From: Thalassobaculum litoreum DSM 18839
GTDB lineage: Bacteria > Pseudomonadota > Alphaproteobacteria > Thalassobaculales > Thalassobaculaceae
Assembly: GCF_900102465.1 (NCBI RefSeq)
Contig: NZ_FNBW01000006.1
Coordinates: 248,001-312,000, forward strand
Length of the DNA: 64,000 bases
Direction: 5' to 3'
Each line of letters opens with the position of its first letter. Position 1 is the stretch's first letter. The notes beneath the pieces were generated by a model. That model saw nothing but the letters and a program-made list of their open reading frames with translations, was not told the origin of the DNA and did not search any database. Both the position numbers and the translations under genes were made by a program. Of this stretch, positions 33,952 to 42,771 are shown piece by piece.

Positions 33952-34251
33952 TCACCTGGCGGAGCACCACCGGACGGGTCGCCAGGGCCGCCGACCTGGG
34001 CCGCCAGGCGGGCTCCGGGGCCGGGCATTCTTCACCCAGAGATCGGATATCGACGCGACGGCCTGGAGCACGCGCGGTGCGGCCGTGCGGACGCTGGGGC
34101 CCGGCGCGTGCTCGGCGAGCCAGGCGGTGGCGGACAGGAATTCCGCGATCCTGGCGAGTTCGGTATTAACCGGGAGATCCCGCTCGCGGGCGATGGCACT
34201 GGCGGCGGAGAAGTCACCCTGGATAACGTGCCGGATGATGGGGTTTGTCAT
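33952..34251 (-). CDS. hypothetical protein
   Basis: A frame of 99 residues that I do not recognise. Residues 1-75 look like a helical soluble protein (DFSAASAIARERDLPVNTEL, then RIAEFLSATAWLAEHAPG), while the last 20 are a Pro/Arg-rich run that looks like out-of-frame sequence, so the C-terminus may be altered. GGAAG stands 5 bases before ATG 34251. It lies upstream of purD (136 bases) and divergent from xseA. It may be spurious. Confidence 0.4.
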   Translation of the reverse strand: MTNPIIRHVIQGDFSAASAIARERDLPVNTELARIAEFLSATAWLAEHAPGPSVRTAAPRVLQAVASISDLWVKNARPRSPPGGPGRRPWRPVRWCSAR

Positions 34252-34358
34252 TTGATCTTCCATTGGTTGTGGTTTCAAGTCGAATGATGCGGGAATGAGC
34301 GTCTGAATTAGAGATCGTTGCCCGTGACGGCGGCCGCAGAAGGGTGGTACGGAGGCTC

Positions 34359-35876
34359 ATGGAAGACGCAGCGTCAGACTCGGTCGGCAACCTGCCGGAG
34401 TTCTCCGTCGGCGAGATCAGCCTGGCGGTGAAGCGGACCGTTGAATCCAACTTCGAGCGCGTGCGGGTGCGCGGCGAGGTCTCGCGGCCCATGCGCGCGG
34501 GCTCCGGCCACGTCTATCTGACCCTGAAGGACGAGAACGCCGTCCTCGACGCCGTGTGCTGGCGCGGCGCCGCCCAGCGGCTGTCGATCCAGCCCGAGGA
34601 CGGGATGGAGGTCATCGCCACCGGCAAGCTGACCACCTATCCCGGCCGCTCGAAGTATCAGATGGTCATCGAGCAGATGGAGCTGGCGGGCGAGGGCGCG
34701 CTGCTCAAGCTGCTGGAGGACCGGCGCAAGCGGCTGGCCGCCGAGGGCCTGTTCGAGGCCGAGCGCAAGCGGCCGATCCCGTTCCTGCCGAGCGTCATCG
34801 GCGTCGTCACCTCGCCGACCGGCGCGGTCATCCGCGACATCCTGCACCGGCTGGCCGACCGGTTCCCGGTGCATGTCATCGTCTGGCCCGTGCTGGTGCA
34901 GGGCGACGGGGCGAAAGATCAGGTGTCCCGCGCGATCCGCGGCTTCAACAGCCTGCCGGAACAGGGCGGGCCGATGCCGCGTCCGGACCTGCTGATTGTC
35001 GCGCGCGGCGGCGGCAGCCTGGAGGATCTCTGGGCCTTCAACGAGGAGGAGGTGGTGCGCGCCGCCGCTGCCTCCGACATTCCGCTGATCTCCGCCGTGG
35101 GCCATGAGACGGACACCACCCTGATCGATTTCGCCAGCGACCGCCGGGCGCCGACCCCTAGCGCGGCGGCCGAAATGGCGGTGCCGGTGCGCGCCGACCT
35201 GATCGCCCGCCTCGCCGAGGACACCGCCCGGCTGACCGGCGCCGTCAGCCGCCGCCTGAACGAGGGTCGGACCGTCGTCTCCGGTCTGGCGCGCGGGCTC
35301 GGCGATCCGGGCGCGCGCATCGAGCAGGCGCAGCAGCGGTTGGATTATGCGTCGGGCACGTCGCGCAGCCGGATCACCGCCCTGCTCGACCGGCTGAAAT
35401 ACGCGGTCGATCGGCCGATCCCCTCGCCGGCCGAGATCCTGGCCCGCACCCGGGGCCGGTTCGACACGGTGGCGCGCGGCCTGCGGGTCGGGCCGATCGA
35501 GCGCTCGATCGCCGACGGCGACCGCGACCTCGCCCGACTGCTGCGCAGCGCCCGGTCGGCCTATGGGCGGCGCCTGAAGAGCGAGGAGGACCGGCTCGCC
35601 GGGCTGGGCAAGCTGCTGGACGCCAATTCCTTCGAGCGGGTGCTGGAGCGCGGCTTCGCCCTGGTGCGCGACGAGTCCGGCGCCCCGGTGAAATCCGCCG
35701 CCGAGACCAGCGCCGGCCAGACGGTATCCCTGCGGTTCCGCGACGGCGAGACGTCGGCGGTCATCGGGACCGGTCCCGCTCCAGCCGACGGCGGCGGCGG
35801 CGCGAAGCCGAAAGCCCGTGCCAAGCCGGCTCCCGCCTCTCCGCCCGATACCCCGACCCAGGAGACCCTGTTCTGA
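34359..35876 (+). CDS. xseA: exodeoxyribonuclease VII large subunit
   Basis: A 505-residue subunit of the single-strand exonuclease that works with XseB. An N-terminal OB fold (EFSVGEISLAVKRTVESNF, VRVRGEVSRPMRAGSGHVYL) precedes the catalytic region with VIGVVTSPTGAVIRDILHRL, LLIVARGGGSLEDLWAFNEE and SAVGHETDTTLIDFASDRR. A coiled helical part and a C-terminal Lys/Pro/Ala-rich tail follow. GGAGG is three bases before ATG 34359. Its TGA overlaps the ATG of the M23 gene by one base; no xseB is in the window. Confidence 0.96.
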   Translation: MEDAASDSVGNLPEFSVGEISLAVKRTVESNFERVRVRGEVSRPMRAGSGHVYLTLKDENAVLDAVCWRGAAQRLSIQPEDGMEVIATGKLTTYPGRSKYQMVIEQMELAGEGALLKLLEDRRKRLAAEGLFEAERKRPIPFLPSVIGVVTSPTGAVIRDILHRLADRFPVHVIVWPVLVQGDGAKDQVSRAIRGFNSLPEQGGPMPRPDLLIVARGGGSLEDLWAFNEEEVVRAAAASDIPLISAVGHETDTTLIDFASDRRAPTPSAAAEMAVPVRADLIARLAEDTARLTGAVSRRLNEGRTVVSGLARGLGDPGARIEQAQQRLDYASGTSRSRITALLDRLKYAVDRPIPSPAEILARTRGRFDTVARGLRVGPIERSIADGDRDLARLLRSARSAYGRRLKSEEDRLAGLGKLLDANSFERVLERGFALVRDESGAPVKSAAETSAGQTVSLRFRDGETSAVIGTGPAPADGGGGAKPKARAKPAPASPPDTPTQETLF

Positions 35877-36688
35877 TGCGCCGGCTGTTCGCGATCGCCT
35901 GTCTCGTGCTGCTGTCGACGGCGGCGCGGGCCGAAACCACCTTCAACGGCGCCTTCACCCAGGGCGGGGTCGTGTTCGGTCGGACCGATCCGGGCTCCAG
36001 GCTGGTGCTCGACGATATCCCGGTGAAAGTGGACGAGGACGGTGTCTTCGTCTTCGGCTTCCATCGCGACGCGCCGGCGACGTCCACCCTGACGATCACG
36101 GCGCCGGACGGCTCGGCGGAGACCCGGACCCTCAACGTGGCGCCGCGCGACTTCAAGATCCAGCGGATCGACGGCCTGCCGGAGAACATGGTGACGCCGC
36201 CGCAGGAGGTGCTGGACCGCATCCGGCGCGATCAGGCGGAGGTGGCGGCGGCGCGGGCGGCGGACCGACCGGAGACCGATTTCCGCTCCGGCTTCATCTG
36301 GCCGGCGAAAGGGCCGATCTCCGGCGTCTACGGCAGCCAGCGGATCCTCAACGGCCAGCCGCGCCAGCCGCATTACGGCATCGACATCGCCGCTCCCAAG
36401 GGCACGCCTGTGGTGGCGCCGGCCGACGGGCTGGTGACCCTGGCGGCGACCGATCACTACTACACCGGCGGCACCCTGATTCTCGACCATGGCCACGGGC
36501 TGTCCAGCACCTTCATCCACATGGACAGCGTGGCGGTGAAGGTGGGCGAGCACATCAGGCAGGGCACGGTGATCGGCACCATCGGCGCCACCGGGCGGGC
36601 GACCGGACCGCATCTGGACTGGCGCATGAACTGGTATGACCGGCGTCTCGACCCGGCCTTCGTCGTGCCGCCGATGCCGACCAACTAA
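35876..36688 (+). CDS. exported M23 family metallopeptidase (LytM domain)
   Basis: A 270-residue protein with a signal peptide (RRLFAIACLVLLSTAARAE, cleavage after ARA). The C-terminal half is an M23 peptidase: HYGIDIAAPKGTPV supplies the first His and Asp ligands, and HGLSSTFIHMDS with TGPHLDWRM the later His ligands. Complete ligands suggest active cleavage of peptidoglycan cross-links rather than a regulatory LytM protein. The N-terminal 110 residues form a beta domain with GVVFGRTDPGSRLVLDD. Translationally coupled to xseA (TGATG), a common arrangement in Alphaproteobacteria. Confidence 0.92.
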   Translation: MRRLFAIACLVLLSTAARAETTFNGAFTQGGVVFGRTDPGSRLVLDDIPVKVDEDGVFVFGFHRDAPATSTLTITAPDGSAETRTLNVAPRDFKIQRIDGLPENMVTPPQEVLDRIRRDQAEVAAARAADRPETDFRSGFIWPAKGPISGVYGSQRILNGQPRQPHYGIDIAAPKGTPVVAPADGLVTLAATDHYYTGGTLILDHGHGLSSTFIHMDSVAVKVGEHIRQGTVIGTIGATGRATGPHLDWRMNWYDRRLDPAFVVPPMPTN

Positions 36689-36689
36689 T

Positions 36690-37658
36690 TTAGACGACGG
36701 CGCGCGCCAGCACGGCACGTGCGGCCGCCGGATCTCGCCAGGCGAGCGACACGTCGACCACCGTCACCATCGCCCGCGCCTCGGCTGGCAGACGCACCGC
36801 ATCCTTCGCTGTGGTGACCGCGATGGCGTTCTCGGCGACCGCCCGTTCCACCAGTTCCATGACCTCCAACGGTCGGTAGGGGTGGTGGTCGTCGAAAGCC
36901 CGGAAGCCGACGATCTCCGCTCCCAGGCCGGTCAGGGTCTCGCGGAACTTGTCAGGCCGGCCGATCCCGGCGAACCCCAGGACCCGGCGTGCCCGTAGGG
37001 CGAGGGCGGCGGGCGCCGGTTCCAGCACGGCGCGCAGAACCGGACACCCGTCGCCGATCCTGGCCGCAATCCCGGTGCGATCCTCGCCGATCAGGACCAC
37101 CGCGTCGGATTTCTCCAGCGCGTCACGCCAGGGCTCGCGCAGGGGCCCCGCCGGTATCAGGCGGCCATTGCCGATCCCGGCCCCGCCATCGACCACCAGC
37201 AGGCACAGGGTCGGGGCGAGCGAGGGGTTCTGCAGCCCGTCATCCATGACGATCACATCGACGCCGATCTGTTCCAGCAGCCGCGCTCCGGCCGCCCGGT
37301 CGCGGGCGATCACCGTCGGCGCCGTTCCGGCCAGCAGCAGCGGCTCGTCGCCCACATCGGCGGCCGCATGCCGGGCGGGATCGACCCGCACCGGACCCGT
37401 GAGCCTGCCGCCATGGCCGCGCGACAGCAGGCCGACCCGCCTGCCCCGTGCAAGGAGATCGCCGGCCACGGCCAGCACCGTGGGTGTCTTGCCGGCGCCG
37501 CCGGCGGTGGCGTTGCCGACGCAGATCAGCGGGACTGACGGTCTGTAGGGTGTCGTCGTCGCCTTGCGAAGCCCGGCTCCCACGCGCCACAACCAGCTCG
37601 CCGGGGTCAGGGCGAGCGCCGGCCAGCCGCCCGTGGCCCAGAAGGCGGGGGCCTTCAC
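36690..37658 (-). CDS. lpxK: tetraacyldisaccharide 4'-kinase
   Basis: A 322-residue inner-membrane kinase that phosphorylates the 4' position of the lipid A precursor. The N-terminal helix is WPALALTPASWLWRVGAGL; the P-loop is GNATAGGAGKTP; further markers are LLSRGHGG, DVGDEPLLLA and MDDGLQN, all typical of LpxK. The start is GTG 37658, overlapping the waaA stop, so it is coupled to waaA. Its stop is 1 base from the stop of the convergent M23 gene. With waaA it forms the lipid A end of a Kdo2-lipid A operon. Confidence 0.95.
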   Translation of the reverse strand: MKAPAFWATGGWPALALTPASWLWRVGAGLRKATTTPYRPSVPLICVGNATAGGAGKTPTVLAVAGDLLARGRRVGLLSRGHGGRLTGPVRVDPARHAAADVGDEPLLLAGTAPTVIARDRAAGARLLEQIGVDVIVMDDGLQNPSLAPTLCLLVVDGGAGIGNGRLIPAGPLREPWRDALEKSDAVVLIGEDRTGIAARIGDGCPVLRAVLEPAPAALALRARRVLGFAGIGRPDKFRETLTGLGAEIVGFRAFDDHHPYRPLEVMELVERAVAENAIAVTTAKDAVRLPAEARAMVTVVDVSLAWRDPAAARAVLARAVV

Positions 37659-38926
37659 CCCGCCTCTCCGGGCAGCAGCGGGGACAGGGCGTCGAGGATG
37701 CGGTCAAGCCCGGCGCGGCCCTCGTCGGCGACCGCCCGGGCGCTGGCGGCCATCTGCGCCGCCGCCGCCGGATCGTCCAGCAGGGCGCCGACCGTTTCGG
37801 CCAGGCTGACGGCGTCGCGGATCTCCATCGCCCCGCCGGCGGCGAGCAGGGCATCGGCGGCGTCCCGGTTGTTGGGGATGAGCGGGCCGAAGACCAGGGC
37901 GGTGCCGCAATGGGCGGGCTCGATCGGGTTGTGACCGCCGACGGGCACCAGGGAGCCGGCGAGGAAGGTCACCGGGATCGCGCTGTAGAAGGCGGCGATC
38001 TCGCCCATCGTGTCGGCCAGATAGATGGCAGTCCGCGGCGTCACCGGCTCGCCGGCGGAGCGCCGCGCCAGGCCGAGGCCCCGGCTCTGGGCCAGGGCGG
38101 CGATCTCGTCTCCGCGCCGGGTGTGGCGCGGCACGATCACCGTCAGCAGATCGGGCCGGGCGGCTGCGAGCCGGGCATGGGCATCGAGCACCACCGAATC
38201 CTCTCCCGGATGGGTGCTCGCCGCCAGCCAGACCGGCCGGCCTGCGATCACGCCCCGGATGTCCGCTGCCAGGGTATCGTCGACCACCGGCGGGTCGCCC
38301 GCGGCCTTCAGGTTGCCGGCATAGCGCACGTCGGCGCAGCCCAGCGCCGAGAACCGGCGGGCCTGGTCCTCGCTGGCGGCCAGCACCAGGTCGAAGGCGT
38401 CGAACAGCGGTCGGGCGAGCCGTCCCAGCCGCCGCCAGCGCTGGAATGCGCCGACCGAGAGCCGACCGTCGACGATGGCCATGGGTATGCCGCGCGCATC
38501 CGCCTCGGTCACCAGGGTCGGCCAGAGGTCCGACTCCATCCAGATGCCGAGATCCGGCCGCCAATGGGCCAGGAACCGGCCCACCCAGGCCGGCCGATCG
38601 ACCGGCACGAACTGGTGGATCACGCCCTCGGGCAGGCGTTTGGCCATGGCGTCGGCCGAGGTGGTGGTGCCGGTGGTCATCAGCAGGACGAGGTCCGGCC
38701 GGGTATCGCGCAGGGCCCGGACCAGAGTGAGCAGCCCCACCGCCTCGCCGACACTGGCGGCGTGCAGCCAGATCAGTCGGCCCTCGGGTCGGGATCGGTC
38801 GGCGATGCCGCGGCGCTCGTCCAGCCGGCCGGGATCCTCCTTGCCGCGCGCCACCCGGCGGTCGAGATAGACGTCGATCACCGGACCCAGAGCGGTGGCC
38901 AGACCTTTGTACAGCGGCAGGATCAT
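37655..38926 (-). CDS. waaA: 3-deoxy-D-manno-octulosonic acid (Kdo) transferase
   Basis: A 423-residue GT30 enzyme that adds Kdo to lipid IVA at the inner membrane. An N-terminal membrane helix begins MILPLYKGLATALG; then LIWLHAASVGEAVGLLTL, QFVPVDRPAWVGRFLAHWRP and GIWMESDLWPTLV mark the family, and the donor domain has GGHNPIEPAHCGTALVFGP. ATG 38926 overlaps the stop of the acyltransferase gene (ATGA) and the stop overlaps the GTG of lpxK, so three genes are coupled. Confidence 0.95.
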   Translation of the reverse strand: MILPLYKGLATALGPVIDVYLDRRVARGKEDPGRLDERRGIADRSRPEGRLIWLHAASVGEAVGLLTLVRALRDTRPDLVLLMTTGTTTSADAMAKRLPEGVIHQFVPVDRPAWVGRFLAHWRPDLGIWMESDLWPTLVTEADARGIPMAIVDGRLSVGAFQRWRRLGRLARPLFDAFDLVLAASEDQARRFSALGCADVRYAGNLKAAGDPPVVDDTLAADIRGVIAGRPVWLAASTHPGEDSVVLDAHARLAAARPDLLTVIVPRHTRRGDEIAALAQSRGLGLARRSAGEPVTPRTAIYLADTMGEIAAFYSAIPVTFLAGSLVPVGGHNPIEPAHCGTALVFGPLIPNNRDAADALLAAGGAMEIRDAVSLAETVGALLDDPAAAAQMAASARAVADEGRAGLDRILDALSPLLPGEAG

Positions 38927-39627
38927 CGGCGGACCTTCGCCTTCTCCGGCGCCGGCGGGATCGGCTCAAGGCCGAGCGACCGGTCGGCCTCGTCGGTGAT
39001 CCGGATCAGGGTCTCCTCGATCCGCGCGCGGTTGCGCTCCCGCTCCCCGGCGTCGGCGGTCACGGTGACGGGGGCGCCAAGGATCAGCACGCCCCGGGTG
39101 AACGGCAGCGGCACCAGGAAGCGGTCCCAGGACCGGGCCTGGATCCGCGGCCGGGAACTGTAGGCGACGGGGATCACCGGGGCGCCGCTGAGCCGTGCCG
39201 CCTCGACCACCCCCATCTGGCAGCGCATGCGGGGGCCTCTCGGTCCGTCCGGCGTGGCGGCGACGGGCAGCCCGTCCTCCAGCGCCCGGAGCATGCCCCG
39301 CAGCGCGCCCAGGGGATTGCGCCGGGTCGAGCCTTCGATCGGTCGCGAGATGAAGGCCGCCAGGGCCGTGCCGAGCATGCGGCCGTCGCCATGGGAGGAA
39401 TGGACCATGGCCATCGGCCGGCCGCGGGTCCAGGCGGCGGCGATCAGCCCCAGCCGGTTATGCCAGAACGCGCCGATGAACGGCTTGCCGCTGTCGATCA
39501 GCGCGGCCGCCGCCGGATCGATCCGGCGGTCCATCCGGACGGTCGCCAGCAGCAGGCCCAGATAGCCGCGCAGCACCCAGGTCAGCACGGCGGAACCCGC
39601 ATCGCTCCGGAGGATGGATTTCAGCAT
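38923..39627 (-). CDS. lysophospholipid acyltransferase family protein (DUF374)
   Basis: A 234-residue membrane-associated acyltransferase. One hydrophobic segment comes first; then FIGAFWHNRLGLI, MVHSSHGDGRML, and TPDGPRGPRM (phosphate-binding block). DUF374 proteins precede waaA in many Alphaproteobacteria, as here, and are thought to transfer an acyl chain in lipid A or phospholipid synthesis; the acceptor is not known. It is the first gene of the acyltransferase-waaA-lpxK operon. The 107 bases upstream separate it from coq7 and show no clear promoter. Confidence 0.88.
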   Translation of the reverse strand: MLKSILRSDAGSAVLTWVLRGYLGLLLATVRMDRRIDPAAAALIDSGKPFIGAFWHNRLGLIAAAWTRGRPMAMVHSSHGDGRMLGTALAAFISRPIEGSTRRNPLGALRGMLRALEDGLPVAATPDGPRGPRMRCQMGVVEAARLSGAPVIPVAYSSRPRIQARSWDRFLVPLPFTRGVLILGAPVTVTADAGERERNRARIEETLIRITDEADRSLGLEPIPPAPEKAKVRR

Positions 39628-39734
39628 GGTCTGGCGGCTGACCTCGGCACGGGGACGGCCCGCATGGGGCTGTATCGCCGCCTTCTAACACGCCGGCGCG
39701 GGGCCTGCATGTCCGCAGCGGCCGGGTTACGGGA

Positions 39735-40310
39735 TCAGACGCGTTCGCTCAGCCAGATCGCCAGGCGCGAGCCGGCGGCGATCGCCGCGCGCATGACCGG
39801 ATAGCCGACCGTCTCCTCGCCGCCATGCTCGCGGCCGATATGGGCGTGCTCGGCCTCCTCGGCGCGGAATTCCTCGATCGTCTGCTTCAGCGCCGCCTCG
39901 TCCTCGCCCAGCGACTCGTGCTGGCGGCGATAGTGGTCGTCGATCACCTCTTCGACGGCGATGGTGCAGGCCATGGCCGCCTTCTCGCCCAGCAGCGCGG
40001 TGCCGGCGCCCAGGGCGAAGCCGGCGACGTTCCACAACGGGTGCAGCAGGGTCGGCCGGGCCCGGCGCTCGACGATCAGCTTCTCGAAGGCGGCGAGGTG
40101 CTTCTCCTCCTGCTGCTGCATGTGGCGGATCGTCTTGCCGCAGGGCTTGCGGCCGAGGATCGCGAGCTGGCCTTCGTAGATCCGCTGGGCGCCGAACTCC
40201 CCGGCATGGTCGACGCGCAGGATACGGTCGATCTGCGCGCGCTTGGACAGGTCGCCGGGCAGGCGGCGGCCCCTGACGGCGGCGGCGGGCTTCGCGGCGG
40301 TTTGGGTCAT
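39735..40310 (-). CDS. coq7: COQ7-type demethoxyubiquinone hydroxylase
   Basis: A 191-residue di-iron monooxygenase of ubiquinone biosynthesis, hydroxylating C6 of 2-octaprenyl-3-methyl-6-methoxy-benzoquinol. The ligands lie in LRVDHAGEFGAQRIYEGQ (Glu), QQEEKHLAAFE (Glu-x-x-His), VEEVIDDHY (Glu) and EFRAEEAEHAHIG (Glu-x-x-His), the COQ7 pattern of two EXXH pairs. It is amphipathic rather than membrane spanning. dsbB ends 3 bases before its ATG on the same strand, so dsbB, yqaA and coq7 form one transcript. Confidence 0.95.
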   Translation of the reverse strand: MTQTAAKPAAAVRGRRLPGDLSKRAQIDRILRVDHAGEFGAQRIYEGQLAILGRKPCGKTIRHMQQQEEKHLAAFEKLIVERRARPTLLHPLWNVAGFALGAGTALLGEKAAMACTIAVEEVIDDHYRRQHESLGEDEAALKQTIEEFRAEEAEHAHIGREHGGEETVGYPVMRAAIAAGSRLAIWLSERV

Positions 40311-40313
40311 CGC

Positions 40314-40817
40314 TCAGGCTCCCGGTCGGGCATTGCTCTGCACCAGCATGGCGCGGATCGCCACGAGGGCAACCCCCAGCGCGTAGAGGAGGTTCCAGCC
40401 GGCCATGGAAATGCCGAACAGGGAGAAGGCGACCTCGTCGCAGCGCACGATCGGTGCGTTCATGATCTGGGCGCGCAGGGCGTTCAGGTCGTCGGTGCCG
40501 GAGGTCGAGCCGCAGCCGGAGGTGCCCTCCCACCAACCCTGCTCGACGCCCACATGGAAGCCGCCGATGCCGCCGGAGACCAGGACGGCGAGGATGGCGA
40601 GCCCGGTCAGCGCGCGCGCGGCCGCAGGGGCCCGGCGCGCAGGGGCCCGGCGAAGGGCGATGGCGGCGAGGCCGAGCCCGATCGCCGCCAGATAGGGCCA
40701 GCGCTGCCAGATGCAGAGCACGCAGGGCTGCAGGTCGAAGCCGTACTGGGAGATCAGCGCGGCCGCCAGTGCGGCGGCGGCGGCGGCCGCGACGAAGAGC
40801 GGGGTCAGAACAGCCAT
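40314..40817 (-). CDS. DsbB-type disulfide bond formation protein
   Basis: A 167-residue inner-membrane protein with four hydrophobic segments. The first periplasmic loop has the redox pair CVLC after QPCVLCIWQRWPY (Cys-Val-Leu-Cys); the second loop has GCGSTSG and VRCDE cysteines for the exchange with DsbA. It passes electrons from DsbA to ubiquinone, which suits its place beside coq7. ATG 40817 lies 13 bases inside the end of the YqaA-type gene. The codon at 40919 would add a non-conserved tail. Confidence 0.88.
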   Translation of the reverse strand: MAVLTPLFVAAAAAAALAAALISQYGFDLQPCVLCIWQRWPYLAAIGLGLAAIALRRAPARRAPAAARALTGLAILAVLVSGGIGGFHVGVEQGWWEGTSGCGSTSGTDDLNALRAQIMNAPIVRCDEVAFSLFGISMAGWNLLYALGVALVAIRAMLVQSNARPGA

Positions 40818-41386
40818 TTGATCGCCACGAAGCCTCCCAGCAGGAGCACGAAGAACACGGTGGTGATCAGCCCCAGATGCCGCTCCAGCACCCGGCGGAT
40901 CGGCGGTCCGAAATACCACAGCAGACCGGCGACGGCGAAGAACCGCACGCCGCGCGCCAGAACCGAGGCGATGACGAACACCAGCAGATCGAGCCGGGTT
41001 ACGCCGCTGGCGATGGTGATCACCTTGTAGGGGAACGGCGTGACGCCGGCGCCGAAGACGACCCAGGCGCCCCAGTCGTTGTACATGTCGGCGAAGGCGT
41101 CGAATTTGTCCGCCTTGCCGTAGAGTTCAAGGATCGGCTGGCCGAGCGCCTCGAAGAACAGGCTGCCGATGGCGTAGCCCAGCAGACCGCCCAGCACCGA
41201 GGCAACGGTGGCGATCAGGGCGATCCGCCAGGCCTTGGCGCGGTCGGCGAGGATCATCGGCACCATCATCACGTCCGGCGGAATCGGGAAGACCGAGCTT
41301 TCCACGAAGGAGACCAGGGCGAGCCAGCGCTCGGCGTGCCGGTGGCCGGAGACCCGCAGGGTCCAATCGTAGAACGGACGGAGCAT
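40805..41386 (-). CDS. YqaA/DedA family (VTT-domain) membrane protein
   Basis: A 193-residue inner-membrane protein with several hydrophobic segments. It begins LRPFYDWTLRVSGHRHAERW, then FVESSVFPIPPDVMMVPM, the re-entrant loop typical of YqaA, and GAGVTPFPYKVITIASGV. This SNARE-associated group (VTT/DedA superfamily) includes lipid scramblase-like proteins; its exact role is not established. It is the first gene of the yqaA-dsbB-coq7 operon and lies upstream of tRNA-Leu, from which it is divergent. Confidence 0.9.
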   Translation of the reverse strand: MLRPFYDWTLRVSGHRHAERWLALVSFVESSVFPIPPDVMMVPMILADRAKAWRIALIATVASVLGGLLGYAIGSLFFEALGQPILELYGKADKFDAFADMYNDWGAWVVFGAGVTPFPYKVITIASGVTRLDLLVFVIASVLARGVRFFAVAGLLWYFGPPIRRVLERHLGLITTVFFVLLLGGFVAIKWLF

Positions 41387-41590
41387 GGAGCGGCCTCGGC
41401 GCGGTGTCGACGGGTGAGCGCTGCGATACCAGCCGGCGACCGGGGCGGCAAGATGGCAGGCGCCTGCGACCGTCAGGTGTTGCCGATACCGGTCGCGGGC
41501 TGTGCGGCCCCGACCGACGCCGACCGACCATGCCGGGCGCGATCCGATTGACCGGGTGTCGCGGGCTCGGCATAGTGCGGCCCGCCCGGC

Positions 41591-41677
41591 GCCCCCGTGG
41601 CGGAATTGGTAGACGCGACAGACTCAAAATCTGTTTTCCGCAAGGAAGTGTCCGTTCGAGTCGGACCGGGGGCACCA
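41591..41677 (+). tRNA. tRNA-Leu (anticodon CAA)
   Basis: An 87-base class II tRNA. Acceptor stem GCCCCCG (41591-41597) pairs with CGGGGGC (41667-41673), then A and the encoded CCA. The anticodon stem ACAGA/TCTGT (41618-41622, 41630-41634) holds loop CTCAAAA with anticodon CAA at 41625-41627, reading UUG. The T arm is GTCCG/CGGAC around TTCGAGT (41650-41666). The long variable arm is typical of leucine tRNAs. The surrounding gaps (41387-41590, 41678-41907) hold no recognisable gene, integrase or direct repeat of the tRNA end. Confidence 0.97.
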
Positions 41678-41907
41678 CGAACTTTCCCTCATTCAAGAAT
41701 CTACGAGCGCCGGCAACCACGCCGCGCGGCGGCACGGGCATGGCGTCGTCGGGGCCGTCATGCGGATATCTGGTGCGGCCGGTGCACCGAGCGTAGACTG
41801 ATTGAAAATCACACCGCCGGGCGCGCCGGATGGCCGTGTCCAGAGCGGAGCGCTGTTGGGGCGGTCACCCGTTCGGGCGGGCGTCCCCAGGGGAAGGGGC
41901 GTCCGAC

Positions 41908-42702
41908 ATGAGCACCGATCAGCCGCATACGCATACATCGCCGGTCCCGCGCCTGGATGTTCGGGCGGCCGGCTTCGACGACATCCGGGCCGCCCTTGGG
42001 GCGGGGCTGCGCGATACCGTGGCCTCACCGGTCCTCAGCCTGTTCTTCGGCCTGGTCTGCGCCCTGTTCGGCGCGGTCCTGGTGTCCAGCCTCGTGGTCT
42101 ACGACCAGATCCTGATCGCCGTGGCCGCTGGGGTGGGCTTTCCCCTGGTCGCGCCGTTCCTGGCGGCGGGGCTCTACGAGATCTCGCGCCGGCGCAGCCG
42201 GGGGGAGAGCTATCGCGCGTCGGACATCTTCCTGGTGGTCTTCGCCCAGCGCGGCCGCCAACTCGGCTGGATGAGCTTCGTGGTGCTGTTCGTGTTCTGG
42301 ATGTGGGCCTATCAGGTGCGGCTGGTGATGGCCCTGACGCTCGGCTATCGCGGCATGAGTTCGCTGGAAGCCTTCGCCGACGTCCTGCTCACCACATCGC
42401 AGGGCGCCTCGTTCCTGATCGTCGGCACCATCGTCGGGGCGGTGCTGTCGACCATCCTGTATTCGCTGACCGTCATCTCCATGCCGCTGCTGCTGGACAA
42501 GGAGATCGACTTCATCACCGCGATGATCACCAGCGTGAAGACCGTTCTGGCCAGCCCGGCGGTGATGCTGATCTGGGGGGCGGCTGTCGGCGCGCTGACG
42601 CTGCTGGCGATCGCGCCGGCGCTCCTCGGCGTGATCGTGATCTTCCCGATCCTCGGGCACACGACCTGGCACCTCTACGACCGGCTGGTGTTCGAGAAAT
42701 AG
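41908..42702 (+). CDS. DUF2189 multi-spanning membrane protein
   Basis: A 264-residue protein with about six hydrophobic segments. The N-terminal part (FDDIRAALGAGLRDTVASPVLS) and FPLVAPFLAAGLYEISRRRSRGE, followed by MPLLLDKEIDFITAM late in the protein, are typical of DUF2189, once called cytochrome c oxidase subunit I-like although it has no heme ligands. Its role is unknown. GGGGAAGGGG is about 8 bases before ATG 41908. It converges on leuA; a palindromic terminator lies between. Confidence 0.85.
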   Translation: MSTDQPHTHTSPVPRLDVRAAGFDDIRAALGAGLRDTVASPVLSLFFGLVCALFGAVLVSSLVVYDQILIAVAAGVGFPLVAPFLAAGLYEISRRRSRGESYRASDIFLVVFAQRGRQLGWMSFVVLFVFWMWAYQVRLVMALTLGYRGMSSLEAFADVLLTTSQGASFLIVGTIVGAVLSTILYSLTVISMPLLLDKEIDFITAMITSVKTVLASPAVMLIWGAAVGALTLLAIAPALLGVIVIFPILGHTTWHLYDRLVFEK

Positions 42703-42718
42703 CGCCCGCGAATAGGAA

Positions 42719-42749
42719 GGGCGGGCGCGGGACCGTCCCGCACCCGCCC
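42719..42749. terminator. bidirectional hairpin terminator between DUF2189 and leuA
   Basis: GGGCGGGCGCGGGA (42719-42732) pairs with TCCCGCACCCGCCC (42736-42749) with one mismatch across a 3-base loop. It lies midway between two convergent stops. There is no T run, as is common for GC-rich genomes. Confidence 0.6.
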
Positions 42750-42771
42750 GAATATTCAGTCCCGCGACCGG

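Noticed and set aside
41591-41677. tRNA-Leu as an integration site for a genomic island
   Set aside because: No integrase gene is near and I could not find a repeat of the tRNA 3' end; both flanks are ordinary core genes.
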